A stretch of DNA of 64,000 bases, from assembly GCA_008933995.1 (NCBI GenBank), contig WARS01000033.1, forward strand, positions 7,950,287 to 8,014,286, read 5' to 3'. Positions 25,159 to 39,900 of the stretch are shown one piece after another. The notes under the pieces were generated by a model. It was not told where the DNA came from, made no database searches, and was given only the letters and a program-made list of their open reading frames with translations. Each line of letters opens with the position of its first letter. Within the stretch, counting starts at the first letter, position 1. Source of the stretch: Datnioides undecimradiatus. Taxonomy: Eukaryota; Chordata; Actinopteri; Lobotiformes; Datnioididae. Position numbers and translations under genes: made by a program.

Positions 25159-27699
25159 CTCTGGGCAAATCTGCAGTGAGGCATCAGGCATACTCAGTCT
25201 GCGTACAAATCCACTTCCACTGGTGAAGAAGCGGTCAGCACCGCTGCCCCAGGTGCCACTGATGGGACGTCCCGTGTTGTAGAACATGAAAGTGTCACTG
25301 CCAGAGGTGGCTGTCAGGCAGGTCTTGTAGCAGTAAGTCTTTGTTAGGGAACCATTCCCACGCACTTCGATGTAGTGAGGCTCCACTTTAAGGTCTCTCC
25401 GGAGCACCACATTATTATTAGGCTGTGCCCCGGCTCCACCACTGCCTCCCCCACCAGCACTTACGCTGCTGCTCCCACCATCTGGAGGTGGTTTCTGTGA
25501 CACACAGCAGGGGGAGCAAGACCCAGGCTGGGTACAGTAGGCATGACAGCGGACAATGGCCAACACCACCACAGTGACCAGGAATACAAAAGTAGTGGCG
25601 CTCAAAGCCACAATCAAGTAGAGGGTCACGTTGGAGAACAGCAGCGTGCTGTGAGGTCGAATGATCCTCTTGGGATCAGGAGCCACTTTGGGTGGCACCT
25701 CCATGACTGCCACATTGATGGTGGCGGTGGAGGAGAGACTAGGCTGCCCATGATCCTTCACTACGACTGTTAGAGCAAACGAGGTGAAGTTATCCTCCAG
25801 GATCCTCCGAGTGGTCCTGATCTCGCCAGTGTGTTCGTGCACCTTGAACAAGTCCAGGTCGGTGGCCGTCTCCAGTACATACACCAGCCAAGCATTTGGA
25901 CCAGCATCTGCATCATATGCCACCACTTTGGTCACCAAGGCACCAGGCTCTGCGTTCTTTTGTACAGTTTCTAGGGAGCGCGTGCCGTTGCCGGGAGGGT
26001 TGACTATTAATGGTGGATGGTCATTCTGATCCATTATGTAGATGTAGACAGTGGCAACGCGGCTCAGCGGAGGAATGCCCCCGTCTTGGGCTTTGACCTG
26101 GAAGTGGAACTCTCTCAGTGACTCATAGTCAAAGGCTCGCAGGGCATAAGCCTCCCCAGTATCGGCCTTCACAGACACATATGAGGTGACAGGGATGCCA
26201 TGGTTGTTGTCATTGAGTACTGTGTAGGTGATGCGAGCGTTCTCTTTGATGTCTGCATCTTGAGCTTTCACAGTACACAAAGAGGCCCCAGGGGCATTGT
26301 TCTCAGCCACATAGACGGTATATGAAGTCTGCTCAAATCGAGGTGGGTTGTCGTTAACATCAGCCACGTCCACCTGTATGGTCTTTTGCGAGGAAAGGGG
26401 AGGGTTTCCTCCATCTGTGGCACTCAGAGTGACATTGTAGGCATCGGTGGTCTCACGGTCCAGGAAGGCTGAGGTAACCAGAGTGTAGTAATTTCTGAAT
26501 GACTTGATCTTGAAAGGAAGGCCTGCTGGGATCTCCAAGCTCACCTGCTTGTTAGCGCCAGAGTCTCGATCAGTAACACTAATGAGGGCCACAACCGTGT
26601 CTGCACGAGCATCCTCCCTCACGGGGCTCGACAGGGATGACAGCACAATCTGAGGGACATTGTCATTCACATCCACCACCTCCGCAACTACCTTACAGTG
26701 TGATGCCACAGCCCCAGGGCCCTTGTCCATCGCCTGGATGTACATCTCATAGGAGTTGGTCTCCTCATAGTCAACATTGCTCCTCACTCTTATTTCTCCT
26801 GTGTTAGTGTCCATGCTGAACATCTGCCGCACTCTCTCTGGAGTGTAGCTGCTGAAAGAGTAATAAACCTCTCCATTTGTGCCCTCATCCAGATCGGTTG
26901 CATTCAGTTTAATTACCAGGGTGTCTTTGGGCGAATTCTCCAGCAGTTTCACCTTGTACACGGAGCTGTCAAATGTGGGAATGTTGTCATTAGAGTCCAG
27001 GACCCGGACATTGATTTTGGCCGTGCCTGTTTTCTCTGGCGTCCCACCGTCCACGGCACTCAGAATTAATTGGTGGTAAGGCGTCTGTTCTCGATCAAGC
27101 GGCTTTTTGAGCACAAGCTCGATGTGCTTTGTGTTGAGGGAGGGTTTGTTGGATACCAGCGCGAAATGGTCGTTTGTGCTGAGCTGATACATACGAACTG
27201 AATTGGACCCAATGTCTGGATCTTGAGCGTTTTCAATCGGGTAACGAGACCCTGGCAGAGCAGACTCAATTATTTCCAGTTGGTACTCGTCTCTAGGGAA
27301 CTGCGGCGCATTATCATTGGCATCCACAATCTCCACCTCGACGTGGTGCACCTCAGTGGGGTTTTCGACCAGCACCTCCAGGTTAATGAGGCAGGTGCTG
27401 GATAAATCACACAGAGCCTCCCTGTCGATCCTTTCATTGACTAGTAATTTCCCATTTTTGGGGTTGACAATCACGTAGCGTTTGCCGCTGTTGGAGGTTA
27501 TCTTAATTTTTCGGGTGGCGAGCTTTCGAATATCCAGCCCCAAGTCATGCGCCAGATCGCCGACCAGTGCCCCATTTTCTAGTTCTTCCGTTATAGAATA
27601 TCGCAACTGTCCAAACGAAAGGCCACAAAATAAGGAAAATATCACAAAATAAAAAGGCACATTATTCCCTATCCAGTTGCATATCCCCGCCACAGCCAT
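25159..27699 (-). CDS. Protocadherin-alpha variable exon nearest the constant region (C-type-like)
   Basis: This exon encodes the signal peptide, six extracellular cadherin (EC) repeats, membrane helix and variable cytoplasmic part of an alpha protocadherin, a homophilic adhesion receptor of neurons. Mature protein starts near Gln31 (QLRYSITEELENG). Calcium-binding linkers VDANDNAPQF, LDSNDNIPTF, VDVNDNVPQI, ADVNDNPPRF and MDQNDHPPLI separate EC1-EC6; the fifth has His for the usual Asn. The helix is around residues 690-725 (LYLIVALSATTFVFLV). The cytoplasmic part has a Cys-rich segment, a Gly-rich stretch and YCYKTCLT. CCAGAG|GTGTGT is the donor: 847 residues then join the 152-residue constant tail. 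Position next to the constant exons suggests orthology to mammalian C-type alpha exons; this is inference. Intron read-through would add VCY and a stop. Confidence 0.93.
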
Positions 27700-30179
27700 T
27701 GCAAGCTCATAGGATCCGCAGACGGATTAAACGCAGCCTTCCGCCTTTTTAGCTTGCAGTATCTTGCATCCCAGCACCTCATTAAGGTGGGCTAATTGGT
27801 CTCCCGGTAAATGAAACAGAAGCGGCTCATCCATTGTGTTACCCGGCTAAGGTGAATCCTCTCCAGCGCACCCATATTTTCTTTGTCCGTGATGCGCTTT
27901 TTTGTCTCCAATGCGCGCTGCTGACGGGTGTGTTTCCCTGCCGCTGGAGCTGTGAGATCCGTCAAGAGTCGAATTTTGCCCGAATACAACCGGAAATCAA
28001 TGCTGTACCTTTCAAAATAACATGAATGAAAGCGTATTTGACCTATCCACCAAGTTAAGCTGGTGAAAAGAAACGGAGACAGTCATTCAGGAAGCCCAGA
28101 ACTGGAGAGGCCATTGCACCTTTTAAAGCTGAATAGTAAAAGGATGAGAGTCATAACCTATCGCGGTTTTCATTAATTCCTGATACCAAGTTTAGTTTTC
28201 AACTGTTTTTCCTTATACATCATGTCAAACACTTATTTTTGTTGCATCAATACCACATTTGGATTAGGCATTATTGCCATGAACCACGTACCACTGAATC
28301 TTGTGCGTATGCGCTTTATTGAAAGCCGTCACAGCATGCGCCCATTTGTAGAGATTTTATTTTGAAAACACAAACCGGAAGTTATATAATTAAATATAGC
28401 TGACTTGACCTTGGAGGGACCGTATCCCACCCTAGCGCGCACTCAGACTCTGGCTCTCTCCTCTCCACTGTGGCGCAGCTCCCCTCCTCCCTCCCCACCC
28501 ATTTCTCTCCTCTCATCCCTCCATTACGACGTCGTTGTAGGGTCTGGAAGCTAATAGACGATCAACACATTGAAGCACCTCCAGAATAAAGAGCACTGGC
28601 CACACAAAACACCTATACGTATGCATGTGTTCCGAGACACCCGCCATCCACTCCATAAATCAGATTTGCTGTGCAGCACATGACTGAAAAAAATCTATAT
28701 TGAGACTACTGACATGGAATATAAATGTAACCCGATGTGTGCCCAAAAGGTTCATTTAACTGTGTCTGGATCACTGTTGCTCTCGGAGGCGAGGTCAAAT
28801 CTGCAGACTATTCCACATCATCGCCCACATCCCTCCAAAATGGAAGATGTACGCACAGAAAAAAAAAACGTGGTCACACATATAGACACATGTTTGGGGA
28901 CTGGCTTCTGTTTGTCTCCCTTTGTCTGCGCTGGAGTCGTAAGGATGCTTAATTTGCCGGTAGCGATTCTGCGGCGCAGCCTACCGCATGGCGAGCGTTT
29001 GGCCAAGGCGCAGCAGAGAGAAAGCATTGCACTGACAATCACAACCTTCCCCTCCACATGGATCACTGTCAGTGGTAGACCTCAGACTGTCAGGTCACAT
29101 AATCGTATTTTAAATGCCCGTGGTGGACCCCACAAAGCACACGTCTCATTTCCTCTCTATAGTGGATATCCCGAAGAGAAACATGATATAGATCTATATG
29201 TGGGCACGCAAATACATAAAGGCTGCTGGTGTGAATACAGCCTTATATAAAATAAATGAACAGTACGGCTGCATTAATCAATACACATGATGAATGTGTT
29301 TGTCATAGGATGATCCAGCCTTCATGGATGTTTTCTGCTCTCAAGGTTCCCAACATTTCCACTTTTTTTAAGAAATGCATCGACCGATCATTGCATACCC
29401 TTCCTATCAACTAGTCTCCCAACAAAACTCAAGGAAAAACGCGATAAAATGAGGGATACACAAGCAAGAGCTGACACCGATGTCATCCCAGAGTTTGCGC
29501 GTTTGCAGAGGAATATATTTAAAATAACCATAGTCGGAAATGTGGTTCTCTTAAGTGTGTTAAATGGCAACTTGACCAGGGTGTTCATTGATACTGATGG
29601 AGCTTTCAGGCTTTCCGTCCATTTGTGATTGAAAGGTTCAAAGCTCGGGGGCTTCAACCGCAGAAAACACAGAGACATCTGTTTGACATGCAACACGTCG
29701 TCATTTCAAGACTCCAGCTGAAGCACAACAACACCACCACTCTGCTTTTAAATGTTTTAGACTTGTATGCTTGCAGTTAGAGTCCAAGAAGCCTCTGTGT
29801 TTATTGGGCAATATGTTCAGTAAAGTCATACTGGATGCATTTGTCAAAAAAAAAAAAAAAAGAAGCAAAGACATGGAATATTTTAGCTGAAATGAAATAT
29901 CCTGTTTGGTGCACTTTTGGCACAGTGTTACTCAGAACTTAACTTCATGGTGGATATTTATGAAACATTTCACGAGTGTCATGCAATGTGACTGAAAAAT
30001 TACATTAATTAAATAGGCCTATTACATCTCTGACATTATTACTTGGCATCAGGTGGAAATGTTCTCGTACTTATAATGATGTCTTTCATCGCCACAATTA
30101 TCCTCCTCTCTCCTCATCCCACTAATGAGCCTGTGACACAGTTTAACTGCAAAACTTTCAAAGCTGTCAAACCGAATGA

Positions 30180-30375
30180 TGCTGCTTCACGAGGCAGTGA
30201 CGTTTGAGGCTCCGGACGTCATCAGTCACATGGTCTTCTTCGTTTGACACAAGGAGCTCCCACACTGAAACAGTGAACTTCACGGAGGTGAAAAAGAGCA
30301 TCACGGCGTCTCAGCCAGTGCATGCTGAGACAGGCTCCAGCCGCCTGAGACCCAGTTAAATGGAAAATGAATGAA
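30180..30375. repeat. Degenerate interspersed-repeat tail
   Basis: GGCTCCAGCCGCCTGAGACCC followed shortly by GGAAAATGAATGAATA is the typical 3' tail of a retroelement family abundant in fish. The preceding CACGAGGCAGTGACG...GACGTCATCAGTCACATGG part looks like a separate transposon fragment. Boundaries are approximate. Confidence 0.4.
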
Positions 30376-33300
30376 TATAGTGTGAGGTTAGCTGTTCCAC
30401 CTTAAAATCAGTCCTGCTTAAGAGTGATTAGGCACAAGGTGAAGCCTTCTTAAGCTCACCTTTACATACCACTCACATTTTTAGACTGGAAGACACTGCT
30501 CATGCTATGGTGCTGTGTGACTGAGGCATTTATTTAGACACGTTTTAATATGCTGGGATTGCCCTCTCTGGTTCTGAATGATTGATGACTAGTTTTTCCT
30601 GGGTATTTTGTGACTGATGACACAAAATAGTACTCAATCCACCTGTGCCTGTACAACATGTCAGATTATTCTCTACTCCTAAGTGTCTTTTTTGCAGCAC
30701 TGACTGCTGATTTGATTTGTTTTACATCAGTGCTGGCTTTTTAGAGGCTCCTTGTTAATTAGTGTATGCTTACCATCTGCCCACCCTAATATGTGTCTTC
30801 TCTCTTTGTCCCAGGCCAGAGCTTAATCTAGAGAGGAAGGAGGGGGAAGTAATGTGTCTGCCCAAGGCGTGGCCTAGTAAGGCAATCAGACTAGTCCTTT
30901 CGGTGCATGGTTGAGTATTTGCTGTGTTTGCACCTTTTCAGATTAGTTTTGTGTGTGAGTATAATATCAAACATTTTTTTGTATTGGCTTTTGAGTGGTT
31001 TTTCTACTTCTCCTGCCTCATTGGACTGCAATCTTCATCCTGGCATGTAGCTTTTAGTGGAAAATGTCATAAAATATCTCTGTATTCAACCCCATCAGCT
31101 GTTTTAACAGGATTTACTGCAGCCTCAATAGACTTTTAAAGTCCTATTTATTGATCTTAATCTCTTAGTCTTAAGTAAACTTGACATATTTAAGAGCAAT
31201 GATTGTTTTTAGCCTTGAGAAAATGGCCTGTGCTCTTTCCTGTCTGTGTTATGGTTTGAAATTACACTGTCTGACATAGTTACATCCTCTGTCAACCCTT
31301 GGTCAGAGATGGATATTGCGGAAAGCATGAAGCTTTGAATGTTGATGCTCCTGTATGAAAATGGACAGTCAGGTTGGAACATGCATGGAACACTATGATA
31401 TCTCTGTTGTGGCCAAGGGTATCGTTTAATAATATGTTTAATAACCATCAACCCTGCAGAGAGCAGAGCAGAAACATGCAATAAGAAGCAGGTCCGGCAC
31501 ATCATATGTGTCTCACTCTAAAGCATTAATGGGAGTAAAGTTCTCCAAGATGTTGTCATCCACAGGCTCTAAGTGCACTTAATGGTTGCACATGAATACT
31601 GTTGCTGTCTGTTTACCCAACCTACATTTCAATTAGAGCATTTTAGATCAGAGCCTAACGCAGCATTTTCCACTGCTTTCATTAAAAAGCAAAATGATGT
31701 TGCTCTGCTGCGACTATGGAAACGCGTCTTGAAAACTCATTAGCAAGGTGATAGACTGTTATAGCAACTTGTGATAGCGCAACACCATTTAAAATTCTTT
31801 GGAACTGAAACAAGAATGGGGAAAAGTGAGAGCTGGAGATCAAAGACCAACATAATGATTTTTTCACAGTGCCCTTTTTAAAATTTGTGTCCCAACTTCA
31901 AGAGAGTCGTTTGACACTGGATTCATGGTTTCAGTGGTTTAGGCATCGGTGAGAAGAGGTTGAGTTGACAATATTCAGGCACAGTTGCATATATCCTGGC
32001 CATGTCTCCATATAAACAGTGGTATGTTTAGTCATTATGCAGTTAGCCTGCATTGGGATCTATGCATGGACAATTATAATCCAGTTAAGCTGAGAATGTA
32101 ATTAAGCTGGATCTAATGGAGATGTATGGCTTATTCCAATACTGTATTTACAAATGTCAAAGCCAGAAGCTGTGGTCATATGGATCACAATCCCTATTTA
32201 CTTGGATTAAAATATAATTGATATCTGTATTAGAAGGAGAACATCACATGTTTATAGAGATATGCACACAACAAATAATGTGTCTGGGAAACCCACAATG
32301 AGATGTAAAGGAAATCTACATGATATTTGTATGACTGCACCTTCTGAGTAAAATGTCAACCCCATGGGTGCAAATGTAATAATGATCTTTGCTCTCAAAC
32401 AACACTGGATGCTGTGCAACACTGAAACACACTGAAGGGGCAAGTGAGGTACAAAAACAAGACGAAAGAGGGATTGCTAGGTCAGTAACCACAGCTCCCT
32501 TGTGTAAAATTTGGGGTAGAGCCTAGAGATAACAATGACCAGGCAGTGCATGAATTAGCAGCTGAATATGGACAGTAGCTTTGACATGTATGAGCGACAG
32601 AACCTCTAAAAAGAAGAATCCGCACCAGCTTTTTTCTGTGAGACTGAAGCGCCATTATTTTTGGCTGAAGATAAGGGAGTCTGGGAAATCCGTCCAAAAC
32701 AGACAAGCAAAGTCGGTCACAACATCTGGCAGGGCAAGGCTGTCCTGATAGCCTTGAGCGGAATAGATCACTGGGTGAATGCATCTAATGGAGGAGAGCC
32801 ATAATGGCTCCTTTGAATAATCTATGCAGAGTCAGCTGGACCACTATGAAATGTTGTTACAATACAAATAATAAAATGATTTCTCTAACAGTGCATCTGT
32901 TGATGCAAGCAAAACAGACAAAGAATATTTCAGTCACACACATCAGCAAAAGTAAATTTAAAAAACAAAAGAAGGAAAACGCAAGAGAATGAAGAAACAT
33001 ATGAAACACTGAAAATGAATGAAGATTTCAGGGATTCTTGCATCTCCTCAAGCTGCCCAGGGTGCTGTGTGTCTTTCAGCTTGACATTGGACAGGCCAAT
33101 AAATTTCATCCCGTGGTCGGAAGATGAAATACAGTGAGTGCAATATGATCCTCGGCTGATAAGTGTTCAGTTCAGTCCGGCAGCACTGATCAGTTAAGTG
33201 AAACTCTGCCTGGCTTTCTTGACTGTCAATGATTCTGACATGTCGATGGGAACAGGAAAGACCGATAATAATTAGGGTTCAGTTATATAAAGGCATATGC

Positions 33301-33519
33301 TTTTAGCTACAGTTCATATACACATAGTGCTTAAGCGTGGGAAATAGACAGCCACTGACCTCCTGGTGTTTGAGCTTTATCTCTGAAAAAGACTAATCAG
33401 ACCCTCTGACTGTAGAAGCACATGTTACAGATTATGCATCCCCATTTCAAAAATGCACTGCTGACTATTCACCTGCTCGGTCATAGGAACCATTTTGGGT
33501 TTGTTGCATAAGACTGTGT

Positions 33520-33533
33520 GTTTCCATGGCAAC
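33520..33533. promoter_or_regulatory. Candidate RFX X-box between the two alpha variable exons
   Basis: GTTTCCATGGCAAC is a full match to the X-box palindrome. It lies in the long region between variable exons with no gene next to it. Binding is inferred from sequence only. Confidence 0.4.
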
Positions 33534-35782
33534 AGCAATTTGATGAACATTTCACTGCCAGCTGTGATCAACATTCTAAATTTGATGTAGTGTCCCCACG
33601 CAGACCTGTGCTTATTTACATGCCAAAATGAAGAAATGTCAGTCGAAGCCATGTTAGAGACATACAGAAAGACAAAACACTGTGATATTATTTGATGATT
33701 TTCTTTCTTTATTCAAATATGCATTTTAATAAGAGTGAGGTTATCAGTCAGTAGAGTGGAGTTGTGATTGTGGAGACAGCTGCAATGTCCCTGAGCAAGT
33801 CTGTGTCTGTCTGTCCATCTGTCCGTCACATGTGATAGCAATTGTCTGAAGGACTGAAGTTCACAGACGTGACTCCTAAAGATGACCATGATGCACCATT
33901 CTGTACGTTTTTTTACATAGACGCCGTCGTTTTGCCAAAAAATAAAGTATCTGTGCTGGATTCCAGCTCACACGCTCTCATCTGCAACCAACAGAGACTG
34001 GCCGACACAAACTAGTGCAGCAGTGACCCCATGGCAAGGGCAGCCACACATAAAAAAAACCTGCCGCAGGCGTCACTCAAGATGGAGCCTAAATCTCACT
34101 GCACTTAACTCCATCACAGTTCTCCGTCAGTGCTTCAGTCCCTGGTTCCCCTGTGAATGTGAAGCCTGTTCCTTATTCATGTATACACTTCTATGTATAA
34201 ATATTACAATAATCAAGACATAAATTCTCTCTAATCTACAGCAGCGTTTGCCTCACCAAAACAAGATCTTACAGATGTAGCATAAAGGCAACAAGACAGA
34301 ATTTGTCTGTTGAGATCTAGCGTATAAAATCCCAGACTTTGCAGACGCAGTAATAGACTTGTATTCCTGTCTGGTCCAGTGTGCGCCGCTAAATCAGAGT
34401 GACAACCTGTTCATATCCATTTCTGCTGCCGTGCAATAACTGTTTTATCTTTTCACGCAGCACAGTCACACGAGAAAACAAATGACACATTAATCGTCCC
34501 TCGTGACTTCTGCTGGAGCAGCACATTACCGGAAACTTGCTTCAGACCTCTTTACTTCATCCTTCCAGCTGTGGTGGAAACTGAGGCTCTAGGTGTTTAG
34601 GACTCATGACCCCATTGTGCATGCGCCCCAGCCAGGGTATCTCCTCTGCTGATCTGACTCACTCATACAAATGGGTCAAGCACCCACGGCCTGTCTCACA
34701 CTCTGACTCTTCTTGTGGTAACTGTGATTACAAAGTGGTTTCAACCAATAAAACAACTATTGAGACTGGTAGAGGTGAAGATGATTCAGTGGCATGGATC
34801 ACTTTTAGATATGTTGCTATCAGTTCCAAGAAGAAGCTTGTAATATCCCTCTGCAGCATTTTCAAGTGAGACCAAAATGACCTGTATATTTGACAGTTGC
34901 GCCAATAAACATGCCTCTGACATGGACTAATCATATTAGATTTTCAGAATATTTTCCTAAAAATCACATCAAAAAGATAAATATTAACAGCTATGGTTTG
35001 CTCTTATGACACCCCACCAACACTCACATCCTCCACATTCTCCAGGCCTCCAAGCACAGACAGAGGGCACCAGAGAACACCTTCTGCTAAAATCCCACTG
35101 CTTGCCAAAGTTTGAGCTGACTCTTGCCATCCACAGCTTTAAGCAGGGAAACTGGCCTCCACACACTATGTGCAATTTCAAGTGAGACTCAAGTTTAAGT
35201 GTCTTGCTGGAAAGTCTATTAATGAAAATATACACTTTGAAACTGATGGACTTTTATGCTGATCGAGACAGGATTGAGCAAATCCACATAATCTGGTTAA
35301 AATATGCTTAAGCGGCTTGCACCCATCTCTGAAAATCTCCATTTTTAATATTCTAATCCAGTGCTCAATAGTGAAACGGATTCAATAGTGAAGCACATTT
35401 ACTGGATCAATACTCTGCTGTCTGCAAACAAAAGCACTTCTCTCATTGTGAAGATTTGAAGGTGATTTATGATGAAGCCCAAAGACCAGAAATGAAAGCC
35501 CTGCAGCTCTACACAAAGAATTTCTGATGATGTGTAATAGGCTGCTTAATTGCATATCTCTCTCAAACTACAAATCATTATCTGAGGAAGCTTTTACTGA
35601 TTTGATGAGAATGTTTTTCAGTGCCGGTGCTTTTCTGTGATTGATATATATGCATAATGGCAAAAATATATAGCAAAGGGTTCAGTGGCTCTGTAAACTC
35701 CTAATCTTTCCTCACTTTAACATACATATATAGATAATATTAACAACATGCAGAGTCTATGCATTGATTTTCTAGAGTGGTC

Positions 35783-35900
35783 TGTTTCTGCTCAGGGTCA
35801 TGTTAGGACTAGATTCTAGGCCAGCATGCAGTTTGGAGTGAAAAGCGCCACTGATAGGTCACAGTCCATCACTGGGCGAACAAATGGGGGTGTCAGTACA
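35783..35900. repeat. Interspersed-repeat fragment
   Basis: GGTCACAGTCCATCACTGGGC and the text around it resemble the 3' region of a teleost non-LTR retroelement family (usual form: GTCGCCAGTCTATCACAGGGC). Short and diverged, with approximate boundaries. Confidence 0.4.
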
Positions 35901-36910
35901 GGATATGAAACCTTAGCCTGGTAATCAAAGTGAATATTCATGTAATTTCACACTGTTCACACTGTTTGATTTGATGCACAAATCAGAGATGTGCACAGCT
36001 ACTCACAGCAGTCCTATATAGATTTATTATTAAGGGTACTATAAAGAGAAACAGTTGATGAAATTATGATTGCAGAGTCTATTCTTCCAATTTTACCTTC
36101 AAGTAAACAGTGTGATGAACAGTAGCCTTTTGTTCCCCAGCATATAGGAGCTGAGGTGCACAGCAGCACGTCAGCACCACAGACAGCAGCAGTTCTGAAA
36201 ATGCAGACCACTGTGGTCAGTGGGAGGTGGATTGATGGCCAAAAAAGAAAGAATTGCATCAGCACTCAGCACAGATAAATGTAGCCACAGGTGCACTGCT
36301 TATTTCCTCCGACCCACTTCTAATCCTTTTAAAGTGCAAGAAACCACAGGACCTTAAGGCCTTTAATATAGCTGTACTGGCATTACAAAGTGCTGGTAAG
36401 ATGAGCGGTAACTATCAGTTCACGTATTATCCATCATATGATGTTGACTATTTTGAACTTAATTCCTTATTATTACACCTCAATCGCTTTTCTTTATTAT
36501 TCTGTCTAGACTCCAGTGTGCAGACCTGTTGGAAAACATATTGGGATATTTAAAAAGTCATGCTGCATGTATCTAGCAATAAAAAGATATACATATATCC
36601 ATTTTCAAACAGTTGTTACTGCCTAGCACAGCAAAACATTATACAATACTAGTATATGGTCTAAATTCATGGGGCCTTCGCACATCAGTCTCCTGCAGGA
36701 CAGCAGACTGATAGCCCTGTGTGGCCACAGTGCAGAGCAGACTGTGCAATTTGGCTCCAGGCTTTGACTAATCCTGACAAAGCTATTATTTGTCTGCTTC
36801 TGCGATTTGAACTGCAGGCACATCTCCTTTATTTAGTTTTCAATTTCCAAGAATTAGTGCAGAGCGTTATACAGAGAAACTGGGTCAAAATGTGTGTATG
36901 CGAGGGAATT

Positions 36911-36998
36911 TGAGGGAGAGACAGGGGGAGAGAGAGAGAGAGCGAGAGAGAGAGAGCGAGAGAGAGAGAGAGCAAGACAGGGAGGAGGGAGAGAGAGC
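36911..36998. repeat. GA-rich simple repeat
   Basis: About 88 bp of GA units with CGA and other interruptions; the Arg-Glu-rich ORF over it is an artefact. Confidence 0.9.
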
Positions 36999-39900
36999 AT
37001 GTGTGTCACATGCCAGAAGTCACTTCTGATAACTTTGTTTCATTTTTTTCAGCACAGACACAACAGCAAGACAGATTAAAAAGCTTTATTCAAACTCGTA
37101 TGATCAGGCAGAACATTTAAGCCAAATAAGCAACATCAAAATCCGACAATTAACTAGACTTGAAAATAAAGCGAGCCCATTCTCTCTCCCATACTGTCTT
37201 TGATCCACTAAGTGGGATGGAGCTGGATTAGGTTTGATGCAACTCTCGAAGCATACTGTACAATCTGACTGGCAAATTAGCGGAGGAAAAAAAACGGAGC
37301 TGTGCACACAAATGAGAAATAACATACTTTTACGATGCCAAGCACAAGCGCCTCCTGTGCTGTTCGATCACAGTGAATACAGAAGATATCAAAAAAGTCT
37401 ACTGTATAAAAAAACACAAAGTATAAAGCAGTTTAATTTACAGTAAATGCATCTACTGGTTCTTCGTAGAACATCTGCTCTGAAACCAAAAGGCTGAGCC
37501 CCAACCCACACCAACAACGCCTTAGCAGTTCAAAGTATTTTATCATTGGGGTAACTGTAATTGGTTATACTGTATGACATGCTGTTATTTCATTCATCAA
37601 CAGTCATATATGTATATCTTTTACAATGCAGAAGGCACATGTGCAATTTCTTAAATTCTTTAAAACACTGTTGGAATCAACCGGTTCAGGCATAAATTGC
37701 ACACATAGCATGTACTCCGCAGCAAGAGATCCCTCATTACGTGATGTCTTTAGTCTGACAGAGAGGCAGCCAGATGTGTTTGTGTCTGGGCAGCCTGGTG
37801 GAACGTCAACACCAGGCAACAGTGAGGGAGGAAAGGAGAGGTTAGATGACACTGACTCACTAGCTCGATACATCTAGAAATAGTTACTGCATTACTGAGC
37901 TGAGCGCTGCGATCACATTTAGATTCAGTGCATATTTCAATGTGCTGCCATCTGCTTTATGTACCATCTACGTGTTCAGCGACTGGTCTTCCTTTTCTCG
38001 CAGAGTCAGCAGGAGAATACTGCAAGTATAATTAACGCTGTGCTCTCCTTCACACAATCCAATCTCCCTACCTCACCCAATTAGGTTTGATCACTTAGCA
38101 CCCTAATAAGTGGCCCTAATGAGCTGCTTGTTTCTGAGAAATGAAAGTCCTGGGCGTCACAGTAGTGCAATGGCGCTACCTTTGAGGTCAAGAGAAGTAC
38201 TCTAGTCTTCATTTTTAATTTATGTACACTATCAAAACAACATCATATGCACCAAACTACTAATGCAACACAAAATGCCCTTGAAGAAGCTCACAAAAGC
38301 AGCATTAAAAGTTAATACATAAAATATCTATAAAAACATGAATATTCATAAAACAACACCTTGCCTGAACCTTATGTTCCCTTGTACCACGGCAAAGATA
38401 AATACAATTTAATATTCTTGCTTTTTTTTGATAAACAGAGTATTGATAAATACAAAATATTTTTAAAAATTTCTAGTTATTGTAATTTTCTTCTCTGATT
38501 AATATGATTTGCACTGTTTCCAATGAATGAATGCGATTCATATTTGAAATGCCAGCTTTGTTGGTCAGGGGAAAGTCAGTGGCAACAAGATTGGGAAGGT
38601 AATAGCTTATAAGTATGATAATATCTAGAAAGCTGATTTGATATTTGACCCTGTTTTGAAAGTATGGGAGTGTCTTGCATGCAGATCACTGTGACATCAT
38701 ATCAGTTGGTGATGTCAGAGCGCCTCTGAATAAAAATCTAATTTCCCCCATGCACCCTCGCTCACTCACCCCAACAAGAGGAGACAGGTAGAAATTGTGT
38801 CAACTAGATTTTGACTATGAACGTGATCCCTGTTCAGAAAATTACTGAAAATACTGCAGTGCAATTCATGTTTCCCTAATACGCCCAGATCACTGTGTAC
38901 CCAATCAGATGTCTACAAGGTATTAACTGCACAACTGATGTTAGTGTCAAAACTCTTTCTGCACCTCTGACCTCATGTAATTTCTATACAACTACCTTAT
39001 CTACAATCAAAATAAAAAGAGAAACAGTGTGTGTCCAGTTTGTTTGTTTCTCCAGTTTCTTTTCTTTCATTCTTTTTTTGTCAGTTTCACACATTCATCA
39101 CTGCTGAGTACAACAAACATTGTAAATTAAAAAAAAATCTAAATCTAAAACCAGGTTATTGGTCATTTCATCGGCAAGTTGACAGTGACTCAACTTGAGC
39201 GAGACTCGTACAATTATTATTATTAAAAAAGAAAAAAAAAAACATAAGTGCAAAGTCTGAATCACTGACAAAACCAGCTACAGTTCAGTACTTATCAAAT
39301 TTATGGAAGAATCTTAATCACCCTGATTCACATGTGTATTTGTAAATAGGCGTGTTTTGAACTTTTGCTTAAAAAATGCATCAAGATGGCGACTTGCGTA
39401 TATGATGAGCTACTGATGGTTTCTAGAACTACAGCACACAGCGTAAAACCCTGGAGAGAAGGCAAATTTGTCCATTGAGGAGTTTAAAAGCATTACGGAG
39501 GGAATGATTTACTACATGAGGCAACTCGAGAAATGTCCAAATATCCTGCCATAAATGGTTTCAATTCTATGTCCCAATATGTCGAATATGTCGTAGAATC
39601 ATGCAGATTCATGCTTAAAAGAGAAAAGAAGGTAGAAAGCTGAGGTGATTAGTGGTCGATGTTTGTATGGGGGATTGGAGGAGCTGGAGAGAAAGAACAG
39701 TTGGAGCAGAGGGACTGAGGGAGGACAGTTGTTTTACATCTTCTTTGTGAGTCACAGGGAAGAGTTTCAGCCAGAGACTCCCATGAAGAGATGATTATAT
39801 CATGGCAGTTCTCTTCTGGGTTCCTGCTAAGAGACAGAACATAGAATTAGCCAAAACAGAAAAGCAACCTCAATATAAACTTGTAGAAAGTCCTCACTCA

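Noticed and set aside
25543-27405. Plus-strand ORFs of 60-81 codons across the 25-27.7 kb exon (also 43416-45689 and 52348-54353)
   Set aside because: They lie antisense to long, well-supported cadherin exons and show no family features; they are composition shadows.
28714-29250. 178-codon plus-strand ORF
   Set aside because: Mixed composition, no signal peptide or domain, opposite to the local transcription unit, in the CpG-richer DNA upstream of a variable exon; most likely chance.
37050-37075. REST-site-like TTCAGCACAGACACAACAGC
   Set aside because: Only the left half matches the 21-bp element; a REST site is known in mammalian alpha regulation, but this match is too poor.
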